Origin: Nymphalis io
Taxonomy: Eukaryota > Arthropoda > Insecta > Lepidoptera > Nymphalidae
Direction: 5' to 3'
NCBI RefSeq assembly: GCF_905147045.1
Contig: NC_065918.1
Coordinates: 2,728,001 to 2,792,000, forward strand
DNA length: 64,000 nucleotides
Every line of letters starts with the position of its first letter. The stretch's first letter is position 1. The notes beneath the pieces are model-generated. The model made no database searches and was not told where the DNA came from. It saw only the letters and a list, made by a program, of their open reading frames with translations. A program made the position numbers and the translations under genes. Shown here piece after piece: positions 1 through 13,600 of the stretch.

Positions 1-3000
1 AAAGAAATAATAGATTAATATCGCCTTTGACCCGACAAGTTAAAGTGTATGAAACGAATAATCATGGCGCAATACTTGCATGAGCCTGTCGTATAAATCA
101 AATTTAAACAGTTTAAAAACGAGCTCAGGGCTGACGTAATTGATTGGGATGATTGGTAACGTGGACAAACGACGTATATAAATTAGTTCAATGAATACCT
201 ACATCGCGAACAAAACGAACGATTGAAAACGCCGGCGCATCCGCACTGACCGTCTGTGTTAATGATATGAAATATAATACTGTTGCGATATACGTATATT
301 CTGACAATAATTAACATTTTAGTCACAAAGGTTGGTGGCGAGTCGACGTTGAGTTAAATATTTCTTAAAGTGTCACTGTCTCACCACGTACCCTCAGGTG
401 GCCGACTTGTCCGTCACTCGTTCTTTTAGTGGTAGGCGGCTACCATTAAAATCATGAGTTTGTTCGTATTTTTGTTATGCAATCATCTCGATCGTGTTAA
501 CAGATTCTAAAATAATTTGACATTGAATTCGATTATATTATAGAAATAGAACTATAAAAAATATTATTCAATTATATTAAACACCACTTCATTGTTCATG
601 TGATACATAATTAAGTTACGTTATTTTTATTTTACAATTAATTTCAACTAATGCTATCTACATAATCCTAATGCATGTTGCTTACATCTGTAAATTCGGG
701 TTACATTTAAACAATCTGTTATTATAAACTCTGTTTAAATAAAAATATTCTAAAATAGAACCCTGGTATTTTATTAACTGGACCAAACGAAGGAAATACG
801 TAAAAAGATCCTAAAATGTTAAACTTTCTGTAAAGTTACAGTTGTTTATAAACCTTGTAATAATTATTATATAATATTATATTATTAAATAATTGAGGAA
901 TAAAATCGATGAGCATTTAACAAAATAAAAGAATGTAGGAAATGACAATGGTCGATTGAAATGCCTGTCGTCTTCATCTTATCCCACACGCTTCATTCAT
1001 CCGTATAAGCGAGGAGCTTCTAGCCAATCGTTTGTCGTACATAACATGTTTTGACGTAACCATTCAAACGAAGCACAGCTTGAAACGAATGACATTGAAT
1101 GATAATATAAAAACAGCCGTTACACGTCTGTTTCAGGGCGTAAAGTATTAAAATTTGCTATTTCATTATTTGCTTAAAAAAAATGTAACCTCCTGAATAA
1201 AAACACATTTTAATTCTGTTTTTCATGCATTCTATTAGTATCCTACAAAAGTGAAAGTTTCATAAGATGCTTTTAATTCAAAAAGGCAAATTTTGAAATA
1301 GAGATGGCTTACAGCTTGACTAAAAACCTGCCCTACCCCTCTCTTTACATACGTGCAGCAGCTAGTAACATAATAATAATATTAATATATAATTTAAACA
1401 TAATACATAACATAAGCAACTTTTTATCAGGCAAATATTGCGTCGTTAATAAGATTTATTTGGTCTTATTATGCCTGTCTGCTCACCGTTTATGTTATTT
1501 ATATACTTTGACGCTTATTAGTAACTTATTATCGTTATACTTTGTAATAAACAAGTGATTTCCTGTTGCCATCAGTACTCAGACCTCTTAACAATATGAG
1601 CGTGGACGGTCATATCATATATATATACATAGGTACATGTACATAGTAATTTGAGCAAGAGAAAGAATCTAACTCTAAGAGACAATTTTTAAGACCGCAT
1701 CGTATAGCGTGACGGTAAACGGCATGACGTTGTCTTATGTCGTCATGTCTCCCTCTTCCCTTATTTCCCTTTTAATTCAGACAATTAAATTATTAGATTA
1801 ACACTATGACAAAACTTTACGCGCCGAATCATTAGTGTATTCATATTATGGAGGTTACACAATTCTCTTAAAAATTAACTTAATGTACTAAACATATATC
1901 AATAACATTAACTCTTTACTCTTATTTTCAAATTAGCATCATAACATTCAAATTGAAATTCAAACACTGTATTCAACATGGAAGCATTACACTTTCTAAT
2001 GATTGTCAAAAATCTACCTCCAGTTCGGAAACAAGGACTTAAAGGGCAGTCTGCAGTTGAGTCGGAGGCTTGGTATGTTCCAACGCTGTAGCTTAAATAT
2101 AGAAGCGGAACGTAAGACACGCAAAATAAAAATTCAACGGCATTCAATGAGCATGGTTGCCAGTTGACGTCATCGTGACTTAAAATGATGTGACCCCTGA
2201 ACTTTTCACGCTTACCAACTACCAAATATTAATATTATGTGGCATGTTGCGCCGTCTTACTAAAACTACATTTATTTCACATCAATATCCTAGATTTCGT
2301 CTCAACGGTAATGATGTGATGGTTTTGATGCGCAGATATACGCCTGTGACGTGTATCCTATTGAATTACATTGTAATTTCCTATTGAATTACTGATTTTA
2401 TTTTTACGCTTAGGACAATAAGCGGTTATCTTATAAGTAAAAAGTTTTTCTTTTCCTGTTTATTGCATGATTTGGATAAATAAAATACATAATAAAATAC
2501 GTATCAATTAATACACTCTGATAAGTAAAGAGCAAAGTTTGGTTATATGACTAAAATCAGCCAGGACGAACATCATCGACATGATAAAAATATATAATAT
2601 TCATTTAAAAAAATAAAACTACTAATATCCAATCAAATGACTATTATATACAGAGAAGAAACCTACCTAATTTCAATAAGTAATCAACAATACAGTCGCG
2701 TGGTCAGTGTAGCCGTGACTCAGAAATCCCTACCCAGAAATCAGACAGGATATTCTCTCAAGAAACATTACTATTGCGTGTTTGGCATCGCCCACGCTTC
2801 CAACACCTCAACATAAACCTCGATGAAACCGCACCAACCTCTGAGATAAACAAAACTGGTTCTTAGCACAACTGTTTATATAAATATTCTGTTTATACAG
2901 CGATTCCAAGAAGCAATGGGATGTCACGACTATGGTTGCTATTATTAATGTTCCAATAACCAGGACTAAAATTTGAGATGTGTGGGTCGAAAATGAACAT

Positions 3001-3480
3001 TCCTGTTAATAATATCTTCGTTAGTTAAAATAATTATTATACGCACAAAGAACAATTTAATATTTCAAGCCGTTCGGTTTACATACATCGATGCATTATA
3101 CAAAACGAAAGTCGGTTAGCAAACGTGACTTATCTTATTAGCTTATTCCTAATAAGCAGCAGATAATTAAATATACATACATAAAATTGAAAATTTACAA
3201 GATACCAATCATGAAGATTGAAAACATATTCTAAGAATACAATCAGGACGTTCCTAGGAAATAAAAACGTCTGGTGAATTTAGTTACGACTTTGCAAAAT
3301 ATGTTTGTGTCACAAATTATACATCCAAATTTATTTCTTATTGTTCTTTGTTAAGAGTTATAATTGAATGTATTATAATAACAAATATGCTTAGTGCATC
3401 ATGCACATTGATATCGAAGAAGTGATAACGTATGTGGTCTTAGTGACTACCCATTTCAGAAATCAAGAAAATTCTACATA
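1..3480. other. No gene seen
   Basis: AT-rich. Contains the weak SINE end near 400 and repeat pieces at 1,975-2,050. Open frames here are short and lack motifs. A GC-richer strip at 960-1,090 could be regulatory, without direct support. Confidence 0.3.
388..440 (+). mobile_element. Family 4 SINE 3' remnant
   Basis: TACCCTCAGGTGGCCGACTT then GTCCGTC resembles the 3' end of family 4. Short and weak. Confidence 0.3.
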
Positions 3481-3499
3481 AAAATAAGTCGGCACATTG

Positions 3500-3755
3500 G
3501 CAAAAGGGCCACCCGGTGGTAAGTGGTCACTACGGCCGATAGACATTAACACTGTAAGAAATACTAACCATACCTCACATAATGCGGCATCAATATAAAA
3601 ACTTACTTTTTTAATTATTTATTTAATTAACGGAGGCTTATAATCTGTTATTAACTAAGGAGATCTTACAACTATATCAGTACTTCGTGTCCTTTGTGCC
3701 TGTAGTTAAACTGGCTCACTCCCCTTTAAACCAGAACACAACAGTACTAAGTATT
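3500..3755 (-). mobile_element. Family 4 SINE, decayed, with internal A/T-rich insertion
   Basis: Minus copy: GGCCACCCGGTGGTAAGTGG and AACTGGCTCACTCCCCTTTA match the 3' and middle parts. About 60 A/T-rich bases (3,596-3,655) interrupt them. Confidence 0.6.
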
Positions 3756-3825
3756 TATTTAAGTAAATAAGTAAAGTTTTTTAAGTAAATTATTTTTTTC
3801 AAATGAAATCAAAATACTTTTTTCA

Positions 3826-4070
3826 ACATTGAAGCATTACACTTGCTTATTGATAGACTAGAAACTACGACCGGTTCGGAAAAGAAACACCCGGCCCTGA
3901 GAAGAACCGGCGAAAGAAACTATTGTATGTACTAAACTACCTGTGTATGTACCTATGTATTTTGCTAAATATGTCAGAGAGTTATATACGACATTGACTA
4001 TAATAATTATAGTGTATAAAGTGAACACGCATCGAAACATCGTGTCACTGATGAGGCGATTTTCATAGGT
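3826..4070. repeat. Unclassified lepidopteran interspersed repeat
   Basis: Landmarks ACCGGTTCGGAAAAGAAACA, GAGAAGAACCGGCGAAAGAA, GACATTGACTATAATAATTA and GCATCGAAACATCGTG. Related pieces lie at 1975-2050, 13,600-13,690, 52,160-52,220, 53,370-53,440 and (minus strand) 58,735-58,770. Common in this genome; class not decided. Confidence 0.5.
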
Positions 4071-4679
4071 TATAAATAGGTGCACTTATTTATATATCAC
4101 ATCTTTCTTATGAGTATTCAATAATTATGTACAGACATTTTTATAATATACAAAATTGAAATAAAAAGGAAGAACAAAATACACATTACAAATTTAAAGG
4201 AAAAACACGCCGTCTAAAAGATTGTCCTGTGGCATTGTACCCAAGACGCTGGTACTATTGCCTCTCTGCACTGCTAGACTCTAGCCTTTGGGCTAAATAA
4301 GCGCCAGGTATTCAGTTAAAATCAGTATATTGTGATATTTTATCATATCAGCGTGCAGAGTTAAATTTAGTATAAAATGGTATGACTTTTATGATTATGC
4401 GTTAACACTTAATATCCATAAGTATTAAGATAAATAGCTTCAAATAATATGTACATGTCAAGCAAGAATTTAAAAACACATCAATTAAATATTTTTACAT
4501 TGAACATAAATTCTCAATTTATATCCAATTCAAACTATTATGGCTTTGAAGTCCTACCAATCTGTTTAATCTGTCATTTACACGTAGATATGTTTGCTTG
4601 TCACAAGGTCTTACTGGCAATGTCACAGAACTCCTAATCGTTATGAGATGTAATTACATTCATATTGTAAGAATCACAT

Positions 4680-4960
4680 TTGACGAGCTGGTTGGCGTGG
4701 TTGGTAGAACACTTGCCTTTCACGCCGAAGGTTGTGGGTTCGATTCCCACCCAGGACAGACATTTGTGTGCATGAACATATCTGTTCGTCCTGAGTCTGG
4801 GTGTAATTATCTATGTAAGTATGTATTTACAAAAGAAAAGTAGTATATGTAGTATATCAGTTGTCTGGTTTCCATAGCACAAGCTTTGTACAAGCTTAAT
4901 TTGGGATCAGATGGCCGTATGTGAAAAATGTCCCAGGATATTATTATTATTATTATTTTA
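4680..4960 (+). mobile_element. tRNA-Glu-like SINE with (ATT)n tail, family 1
   Basis: Head with A box TGGCGTGGTTGG, anticodon-arm-like GCCTTTCACGCCGAAGG and a perfect B box GGTTCGATTCC, very like tRNA-Glu(UUC). About 190 bases of unrelated body follow, ending CCCAGGATATTATTATTATT. Apparently full length. Pol III boxes are intact by eye. Confidence 0.85.
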
Positions 4961-5029
4961 ACTTTAAATATAATAATAAATAAATAACTGCAAACTTTAA
5001 TAAATACACAAAAATCTTTATATCAACTG

Positions 5030-5030
<1 letters not shown>

Positions 5031-5092
<62 letters not shown>
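5031..5092. repeat. (TA)n microsatellite, about 60 bp
   Basis: Uninterrupted TA dinucleotides. Shorter TA tracts lie at 35,728-35,755, 40,919-40,937 and 53,533-53,553; a (TG)n tract lies at 55,681-55,698. Confidence 0.95.
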
Positions 5093-5094
<2 letters not shown>

Positions 5095-5419
5095 ATCATT
5101 GCTTAATTGAGATTAATCAAAAAAACACTCGATAATTTATCAGCTACTAAAGAATTATAATTTTTTGCTAACAAGAAGAATCGGCTAAATTTTTATCGAA
5201 TCATGTAAAATATTACGTAAGCGTGACATGCAAAACAATTAGACCCGACGTGTAAAAAATTAACACCGAATCTTGAATTTTAACATTCGGAAAATAAGCT
5301 ATTTAAAATTATAATTAGTAGTTGATCTAAGATGGAACGTAAACTACGAAACGTGGTCTCCTCTGTTAGGTACGAATATAGTAAATATATTATTGTTATA
5401 CAATTGTATATCTACCTCA

Positions 5420-5590
5420 CTTTATATAATTATCCTATCTGATATTATAAATGCGAAATTGAGTTTTTTATTCAGCTTTCACGTCTTAACTGCTCTATCG
5501 ACCATCATGAAAACGTTGCATACCCTTTATTATACATCCTGTCAGATGTATCACATAGGGTATCTTATTCCTGTGTCCGAAGATAATATA
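5420..5590. repeat. Unclassified interspersed repeat (TTATAAATGCGAAA type)
   Basis: Carries the GATATTATAAATGCGAAA, CTTTCACGTCTTAACTGCTC and ATGAAAACGTTGCATAC landmarks of a very common lepidopteran repeat. Partial copies or ends lie at 18,810-18,900, 20,045-20,165, 34,340-34,405, 41,015-41,225, 47,590-47,700, 62,025-62,075 and 63,290-63,410. Class not decided. Confidence 0.45.
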
Positions 5591-6339
5591 CTAAATTTAA
5601 CTAAAAAAATAAATAATCAACCATTCGAATAGTTTATACGATTAAAACAAATATCGTTATATATTTTTAAATGTATCATTGCAGCTATGGATTAAATCGC
5701 GAGCCATGCAACGAAATAGTCACAGATGTCAACATTTATACAAATATTTTAAACATAATTCGTTCAGCTGTATTCTACATACATATCAGCGTATCAGCTT
5801 AAATCGGAATTTAATTAAAACTGCTTACATATCCCTTTCCCCGGATTGAATATCGATTTATTATTTCACTTTGTTCAAAAAGTCATTTTGTAAAATATTT
5901 ACGGTCATATTACTCTAAAATCTTATTCTAATAATAAGGATCACAAGCGAATTCTTGATAGTGTATTCTTTATCTCCTTCAAATATAATCCGTTAAGAAC
6001 TGGGTATATAACATTTATATTATTGACCATCGTATATTGTCCCATCGTATATTTACACGATTGTAGTCATATACAGCGTTATCGCGTTAAAATATCCAGA
6101 CTGTATGTTCAAATTACAGTTCTCGATGTATTTGTCCTGACGCAAGACGCGATTTCAAGGACATTTTTTATAAAATACAATATTGTAGTCAAATTTATTA
6201 CGTTTCAACTCAGTGTGATAAATTTAAAATATTTTTATACAAATATTTACCGAGAACACATCATGCAAGATAAATTATAAATGTTTGTTGTATGTTTGTT
6301 ATTAAGTCACTATGACTGTCCAAAAGTAGTACATAGGAT

Positions 6340-6605
6340 AAAAATAATAATAATAATATCCTGGGACATTATTCACACACGGCCTCTGATCCCAAACTAA
6401 GCAGAGCTTGTACTATAGAAACTAGACAACTGATATATTACATATACTATTTTTCTTTTGTAAATACTTACTTATATAGATAATTACACCCAGACTCCGG
6501 CCAAACAGATATGTTCCATGCACACAAATGTCTGTCCTGGGTGGGAATCGAACCCACAACCTACGGTGTAAAAGGCAAGTATCTACCAACCACGCCAACA
6601 AAATG
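6340..6605 (-). mobile_element. tRNA-Glu-like SINE, family 1, inverted copy
   Basis: Reverse-complement copy of the element at 4680-4960 with the same B box (GGAATCGAACC on +), the same body and an (AAT)n tail at 6342-6356. The two form a head-to-head-inward inverted pair separated by 1.4 kb. Confidence 0.85.
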
Positions 6606-7019
6606 ATTAATCGATCTTTATTTTTTTTAAAGGATCTTTTAGAAATTAAATGTAATTGTATAAAATTAAAATCTTATGAACGTTTACATTCAATAAGTTA
6701 CTCATGTTACAATATGTTTTATTAAATAAATGATGAATATACAATTGCATAATATTGTTTATATAAATATTTAAATAATTTATAGTGTTGATATTTAAAA
6801 GAAATATAACCTTTAATGTAATAAGTACCTATTTAAAGTCTTGCTACGTCTAAGCGCGAGAAGATCATTTAATAAATTACACACATGCATATATGTATAA
6901 ATGAAACGATATGACAGCCCGGTCATCGTAGTTACTCTTTAAAATTTATTAAAACTATTTAACAAATAGAAAAAGCAAAATAAACGAACAAATGAAACAT
7001 TGCATTCTTAATTTTTTTT

Positions 7020-7268
7020 ACTGGTAGGTACCATCTACTCATTAGATATTCTCATTAGGTATTGTTGTGTTCCAGTTTGAAGAGTGAGTGAGCCAGTGTA
7101 TTTATAGGCACAAGGGACATAACATCTTTGTTCCCGAAGTTGGTGGCGCATTAGTAATGTAAGCGATGGTCAACATTTCTTACAATGCCAATGTCTATGG
7201 GCGTTGGTGACCACTTACCATCAGGTGGTCCATATGCTCGTCCGCCTTCCTATTCTATATAAAAAAAA
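7020..7268 (+). mobile_element. Family 4 (Metulj-like) SINE
   Basis: 5' end slightly truncated (starts ACTGGTAGGTACCATC); otherwise complete to CCGCCTTCCTATTCTATAT plus A-run. Confidence 0.82.
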
Positions 7269-7269
7269 T

Positions 7270-9545
7270 TGTCTATTATTGACTTAAATAAATTATTTTT
7301 ATTTTAAGCTTCTGCTTAAAATCATTTCGTCGTAGGGCTGTAATGCACCTTATAAATACATCCGCTGTACTCTGATTAAGCAAGCTCATATCAAAATAGG
7401 CCGACCAAGCTATCACAACTTATCTTTGTGTTACGCAGCATATTAAGTGAATTTCTTACTCATTATTAACGAATCTACTATATACGCAACAATAAGAAAC
7501 AATCAAATCAAATTAAAAAACTAATTACTATAACGTGAAAGATTTTTTTTTTCATTATTAATTATCTATTTAAATATAGATAGTAAAAACTTTATTTATA
7601 TGATACCATAAGTAATTAAAATGATACGAAGAAATATAGAAAAAGAAAACAAAGACAAAATTAGAATAAAAATAATCTGAGGTCAATACTCTGAAGTTAA
7701 ATTTAACGTTTCAATATTTCATTCAAGCTCTTTTTGCGTTATCATTCCTAGTTCACTATCAGCTAGAGAGGATGATCTAACATTGCCATGGAAGGCACAT
7801 TGCGTCACATCATACAGATACCAAGCAACGTTATTCAGACAAAATTAACAGGATATACCTATAGTACTGTAAAAGTAATATATTAATTTATCATTTAAAT
7901 ATCGCATCAAAGAGCGTAAAAATGCGAGTAGTTCAACTCATCACTTTAATTAAACTTTTTTCTCGACAATTCATTTGATTGCAACATTTATATCTTAGTG
8001 GTAACGAGACATTTTCTGCTGTTATTGTTACGATAAATATGTAGGTTAATAATAATAATGAAGACTTCTGTAATTAACAAATGATTTGTAGTAACGATGT
8101 TGTGTATAAGAAGCGAATATGCGTTATCTATATCAATGTACTAGTCGGGTTGGGTCACTGACGATAAACTGGACAGATAAAGTCCGAAAAATCAGAAAAA
8201 AAAATGTTTTGTATAATAATCGAGTACTAAAATTGGAAAATTGACACAGTGCGGACCGGCAGCGATAACACACTGGATAACCTCACCGACAATCTTGCGA
8301 GCGGTCACTTACATGAAAAAAACAGTGCCTACATAACTTATACCTACATTTTTGTTACACGCATTTATCCGATGGAATTAGGGTAACGAAATATAACTCG
8401 CATTTAATATCATTCTGCAAACATAAGAGCCATATAATAATCGCTTACTTCGTCGGAATCTATGATCTACCGCTATGCGAAAATTTGCTTAAATGTTTTT
8501 TAACAAACATTCGGTGACAAACGTGTGACATCATCGTTCAATTCTATCTCATTGATCCCAGAATACATATAAATTATATAATATCTTACGAGAAGATAAT
8601 TAAAATATGCGTAGAAATTTAATTAATTATTTAATATTTTAATAGATTAATGTAAATATAAACTGCCCCTTGTCCTATTCTAGACTACACTCTACCTACA
8701 CACATTTATCTACATAGTTTTTTTCGAATCTTTACTAACGTGAGCCAAACAATATCAAAGACAAACAAACTATAGGTGATGTCCTATTTTTATCTAATAA
8801 TGACTTTGACCGACGGCTTGTTATAATCATCAATGCCTATTTATTAATAGACATCGGGTCAAATTTACAAACATACAGCCAAGAGGTTATGCTCATTCGT
8901 AATAATATAAAAGTTATAGTATGAACAACAAAAACGAAATACTGTGTAATTAAATTTATTAATACGAGATATAGTTTTGCAATTGCAATTTAAGTCTTTT
9001 TAATTTCCTCATGTTATTTTTTTGTACTTAATTAAATTATTATATAGAGACGTTAATAAATATTAAGAAAGAGCTTGTTTCCTATGCTATGAAAATTGTC
9101 AGCTCTGCTCATTTGTTAGGTGATTAAAAAATGAACAATTTTGCGTGTCCATTGCACTATCCGGAAATAGTCCGATGTTTGAACATTGTTTTAAGCTAAT
9201 TCAATGTTACTTAGTCTTTGGAATAAATCAATTATATATATAAAACAATCTTTTGACACTAGCACCATTCAATCAACTGTATTATTTATTTATTCGAATC
9301 TTTTTATTATTTTGACCTATAATTAAATTTCATTAGTTTGATATTATGAATATATGAATTGATCCAACAAAATATGCAAGACATTTCGTCACCGCCAAGC
9401 ATGAGATGAGTTTGTGTAAAATATAAGGCACACGAAAGACAGCGGTGTTTTCCGGATTGGAAGACGCGGTTGTTCTATTCCCTGTGACATCTCGCCTTAA
9501 TTTTTTACCCGTATATTTTTAAAAATAAAAAATACATATATTTAT
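7270..9545. other. No gene or clear element seen
   Basis: Plain AT-rich sequence, no frame longer than about 60 codons, no recognisable repeat end. Confidence 0.3.
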
Positions 9546-9609
9546 TTGTTGAAACTATGTACAGACATTTTTATAATATACAAAATTAAAATAAAAAATA
9601 CATAAATAA

Positions 9610-10640
9610 ATAATTTATCTAATACATAGTGCTGTGGTAATTATACATAAAAAATGGTTTTAATTTTTTTTATGTATATGAGGATAAAATTTTATTAAAT
9701 ACACATTGTGACATAAATTAAAAAATATATATGAATAAATGCATGCAAAATGTATATATCAAATTTTTTTCAATGATTTACCCTAATATTCTACCGTTTA
9801 TCGTATTTGTAGGTATGAGACTTGTCCATAAACGGAAAAATCGATTATTATTAATCGTTACGTTCCCGTAAAATGTGTAAGCGGGTATCGAACGAAGTTA
9901 AGCTTATATGCCGTAACTACTCATGTCCCAATTTATAATAATCAGTTTTGCGCAGATTATAAAGATAGCGGTTAACAGAAAATCTCTTATCAAAATTTAC
10001 CTACCACTTTCTAACGCTGATAAGGGAACTAGCGATGATTAGTAGAAATAACACCGACGGCACCGATTAAGACGGTGTTACGTGAACACCGTCTTAGTCG
10101 GTGAAACACGAAGAAATATTTTCATACTATAACCCTCCCCTTTAGCATATCTACATCAAGATGAAAAAGGCATTCGATTATATGTGGGAGTTGGGTTGAT
10201 ACCAAATTGATCTTAAGAGTCCTGAAAAAATTAAAGCAATAAACTTTATAAAATATTTAAGTGCAGTGCCGAGCATTCCATATAAATAAAAGCGTTTCGT
10301 ATACCTTTGGTCTTTCAATACCACAAAACTTAAATCGCAGTTTCAACGGCTTCCTCCTAAAAACTTGGAGTTTATACGGAATGTGAACTAAAATAATCGC
10401 ATATCTTGTTGTTAGGAAATACAAGATGACCTTAATATCGGTTCGTCCCGGGCTTGATGGGGTCACTAAAACTTAGATATGATAGTATGTACTTATTAAT
10501 TATGTACCCACTTGATTTTAACATAATTTGATATATTGTATTGTGATAATTATACATAAAAAATGGGCTTATTTTTTTATGTATATGGGGATAATATTTT
10601 ATTTAATACATATTGTGACATAAAATAGATGTTCACAAAA
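9610..10640. repeat. Dispersed A/T-rich repeat, two direct copies of about 105 bp
   Basis: 9613-9720 and 10530-10632 share TAATTATACATAAAAAATGG, TTTTTTTATGTATATG and ACATTGTGACATAAA. Each can fold through TACATAAAAAA and TTTTTTATGTA. A separate 42-base unit at 4124-4167 recurs at 9551-9594 (GTACAGACATTTTTATAATA). Confidence 0.7.
10061..10103. repeat. 19-bp inverted repeat, one mismatch, 5-bp loop
   Basis: Arms CACCGATTAAGACGGTGTT (10061-10079) and its near reverse complement at 10085-10103; loop ACGTG. GC-rich for the region. Confidence 0.92.
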
Positions 10641-10644
10641 ATAA

Positions 10645-13600
10645 TTGTTGAATTTCTCACACACACACTTACGAATAAATCCACTATACTAATTATAATC
10701 TTATATTGTCTATTGATCGTTTTTCTCTATCTGTAAAATTGGCGAAACCCTTGAAATCCTATTTCAAAGTAGTAACCAGCCAGCACCAGTTGCCGAAAAC
10801 TTACCTATTCTACTATTCTCAACTCGTAAGTGCAATCAAAACAGCCCATGCTCTCGCAAAGTTTAAAATGGATAATCGATGGCTAGCTAAGATTATTTTA
10901 TAAATTGAAAACCTACATTAAACCTTTTCAACTTTATTACATAATATTTAAAACGGTGCGCTTTTATATAATATCTGTAATTAATTGATATTTTACACAA
11001 ACGGGCACGGCAATTATTTTATCTGTACTCTGTACAAATAAATACAATTGAAGTGTGTCTGTCATTTCAAAATAACTGTGGTGTAATAACCACTTTTTAA
11101 TTTAATATGGCTATTTGCGAGTTACCGAAGCAATAATTTTTTTTGTCGGTCTGTTTATCCGGGTTCATCTTCAAAAAAGCGAAAATAATAAATGCAAGTA
11201 TTAAATTAAATTATTATAAGAATCCATTATAATAATCCAATTTACCGTTTAGTTTTCATTTCATCAAAATGGGTTAAGAAATCAATCAAAAGTTACAACA
11301 ATTTATTACTTATATTTAAATATTTTGTATGTATATAGATATATCGAATGCCCATATAGGTACGCTCAAATAGCTATATATATTGAAGAACTTTATTAGT
11401 TACTAATTCCTAAATAAGCATATTATGTTTTTATGAATATATAAATTAAAAATGTTATTATTATCATTTTTTTAAATATTTTAAGGTAATATTAACCGCT
11501 CGAAACTTGGCGTAGATATCAATGTTTATACATATATTCATACGTCTGATAACAACAAAACTGCAAACGGTCAAAAAAATATTGATGACCTAAACGATAG
11601 CGAACAACGCCTTATTCTCAGAAATTTCAATGAAAACTTTACCGAATATTACTTTTATAGTTATTATTATATTGTTTAATATTAAAGGGACTATATTAAA
11701 AAAAATACTTTTAATTTTAGTTATACGCGTCTCAATTTATTGTATTTTTTATTCATATGGGTAGTTATTTGTAATGGACGTAATTAAAAATATTATCTAA
11801 ATATATTTTCACTCAAATTATAATTTATCCTAGATTATATGTTTAATCATATAATCTAGGATGAATTATAATGTGTTTTAATGCGCAATTAAATAAAAAA
11901 ACGCCTTTAATCTCGTTCTGATATAATTCAGATTTTTAATTAATGTTTAAAAAAATTACCAATCTCATACGTGATTACCATCAAGATGTTATCTAGCAGT
12001 TGAACTTTCAAAATTTGTCTATTATCTATTTTTTTATAGCTAGAAGCAAAAACTATATTGCCAAGATCTTATATGTTATGTTTATGCAAACGTTCAAAGG
12101 TTTGCTTTTTATATCATTAAAATTACATAACTTTTTTATTGTTTTACTTATATTTTGCATCTTATTTCTTTTAATATTTGTCTCTAATATAATGTATATT
12201 TTAATTTAATATTGGAAACTATTTTTGTTTATGTTTTAATAATATTTATGTAATCATACCGTTGGTTTCCAAAACAAATAAATATCTAATATACATTTTT
12301 TGGTATTGCTCGATAAAAACAAAGCGAGATGTAACGCATTATGAAATGTCTGACTCTTTATTAGTAATTTTTGGAATTAATGAAAGAGATATATCGTTTG
12401 AATTGTAATAAACTTTTATAGAAACTACGTTTAAAGTAGTATGCATTCCGTACTCGGGCACGTCTCCCATTTCATTTGAGTTAATCATAACTTCGAACTC
12501 GCTCAGTCGATTAGTTATATTAAATTTCCAAGCAGTCCCGGATTATCTTTGGAGATGTAACTACCTATGCACCAGATCAGCCTTGAGGCCCATGGACAAA
12601 TAGATCCATGCTCAAAGTAAGTTCATCTTGTATAATAATAGCCTTAGTTTATTTAATGCACAAGCAATTTGTCATTAAGAACTCAATGAATCTGGTCCAT
12701 GTACATTCGTAATTCTTTATTTTCTATATATTAACATTTCACTTGAATAAGATGAAGATCATTCAACTATCCTTTTTATATTTTTAAAATTATATTATTA
12801 TTAAATTTTGGATGTTACAAAACTATGTGTATAATTGTGAATTAATATTCTATAACATCATTTACTTTGCGATTTTTATCTAATCTTCTGCTGAAAGTGT
12901 TTATATTGCATGTATTGTATACATTTTGAAGGTAAAAAGCTTTTAAGGTTCTATCTTAAGGTAAATTGACTTGATATTAAGGAGACGTCTACACGTCTAC
13001 ATTTGTACATACAACAATTCACAAGCAATATAATTTATAAAATCACTGTAACAGCCTTGACAGAAATCTTTAAAAAACGACATACTGAGTTTGTTGATGA
13101 AATGGCCTTGCTTAATTTATGGTTATAGATTGGTTCGAGTTCAGCGCTAAACTGAAGCATCACGATGAGCTTATGACCGATCAGATTCATCACATATCTA
13201 TTCACTTGAGTGGAGTCAGGTGATGAAATAGGCTCCAAAATTTAACCCTAAGAGCAGAATAAGCGTTTGCTCTCCAGGATCATTAAGAAAATATCTGAAT
13301 TTATCCGAAAATTTGTTACTAAAACTATTATAATATAGCGTAATGTAGCGTATCTAATATATACTAAATATATTATATATATAATATGATTAAATATAAG
13401 GACACAATTTCTCAAAAGCGGCATATGTCGGGTTAATGAAACTTTATTTTTCATTAAGATTACTACATCATTACGACGTTATTACATGCTTCCACACATT
13501 TTTGATAATCGAATAAAATTTATTTTAAAAGGAATTTAAATTTTTTTTAGTACTTAAGTGTTTTAAAACTAATAAGAAATCACATGAATCTGAAGTCGAA

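Noticed and set aside
170..210. TATATAA element with a downstream TCAATG as a promoter
   Set aside because: In such AT-rich DNA this occurs by chance and no exon follows.
1908..2225. 105-codon minus-strand open frame
   Set aside because: Overlaps interspersed-repeat landmarks (GAAGCATTAC..CCAGTTCGG), has no recognisable motif and no splice context.
4680..4760. Functional tRNA-Glu gene
   Set aside because: A and B boxes are present but the acceptor stem does not pair and a conserved SINE body with (ATT)n tail follows; it recurs at 6,340-6,605.
13035..13454. Minus-strand frames as further exons of the signal-peptide gene
   Set aside because: No acceptor sites in the right phase and no cuticle or secreted-protein motif.
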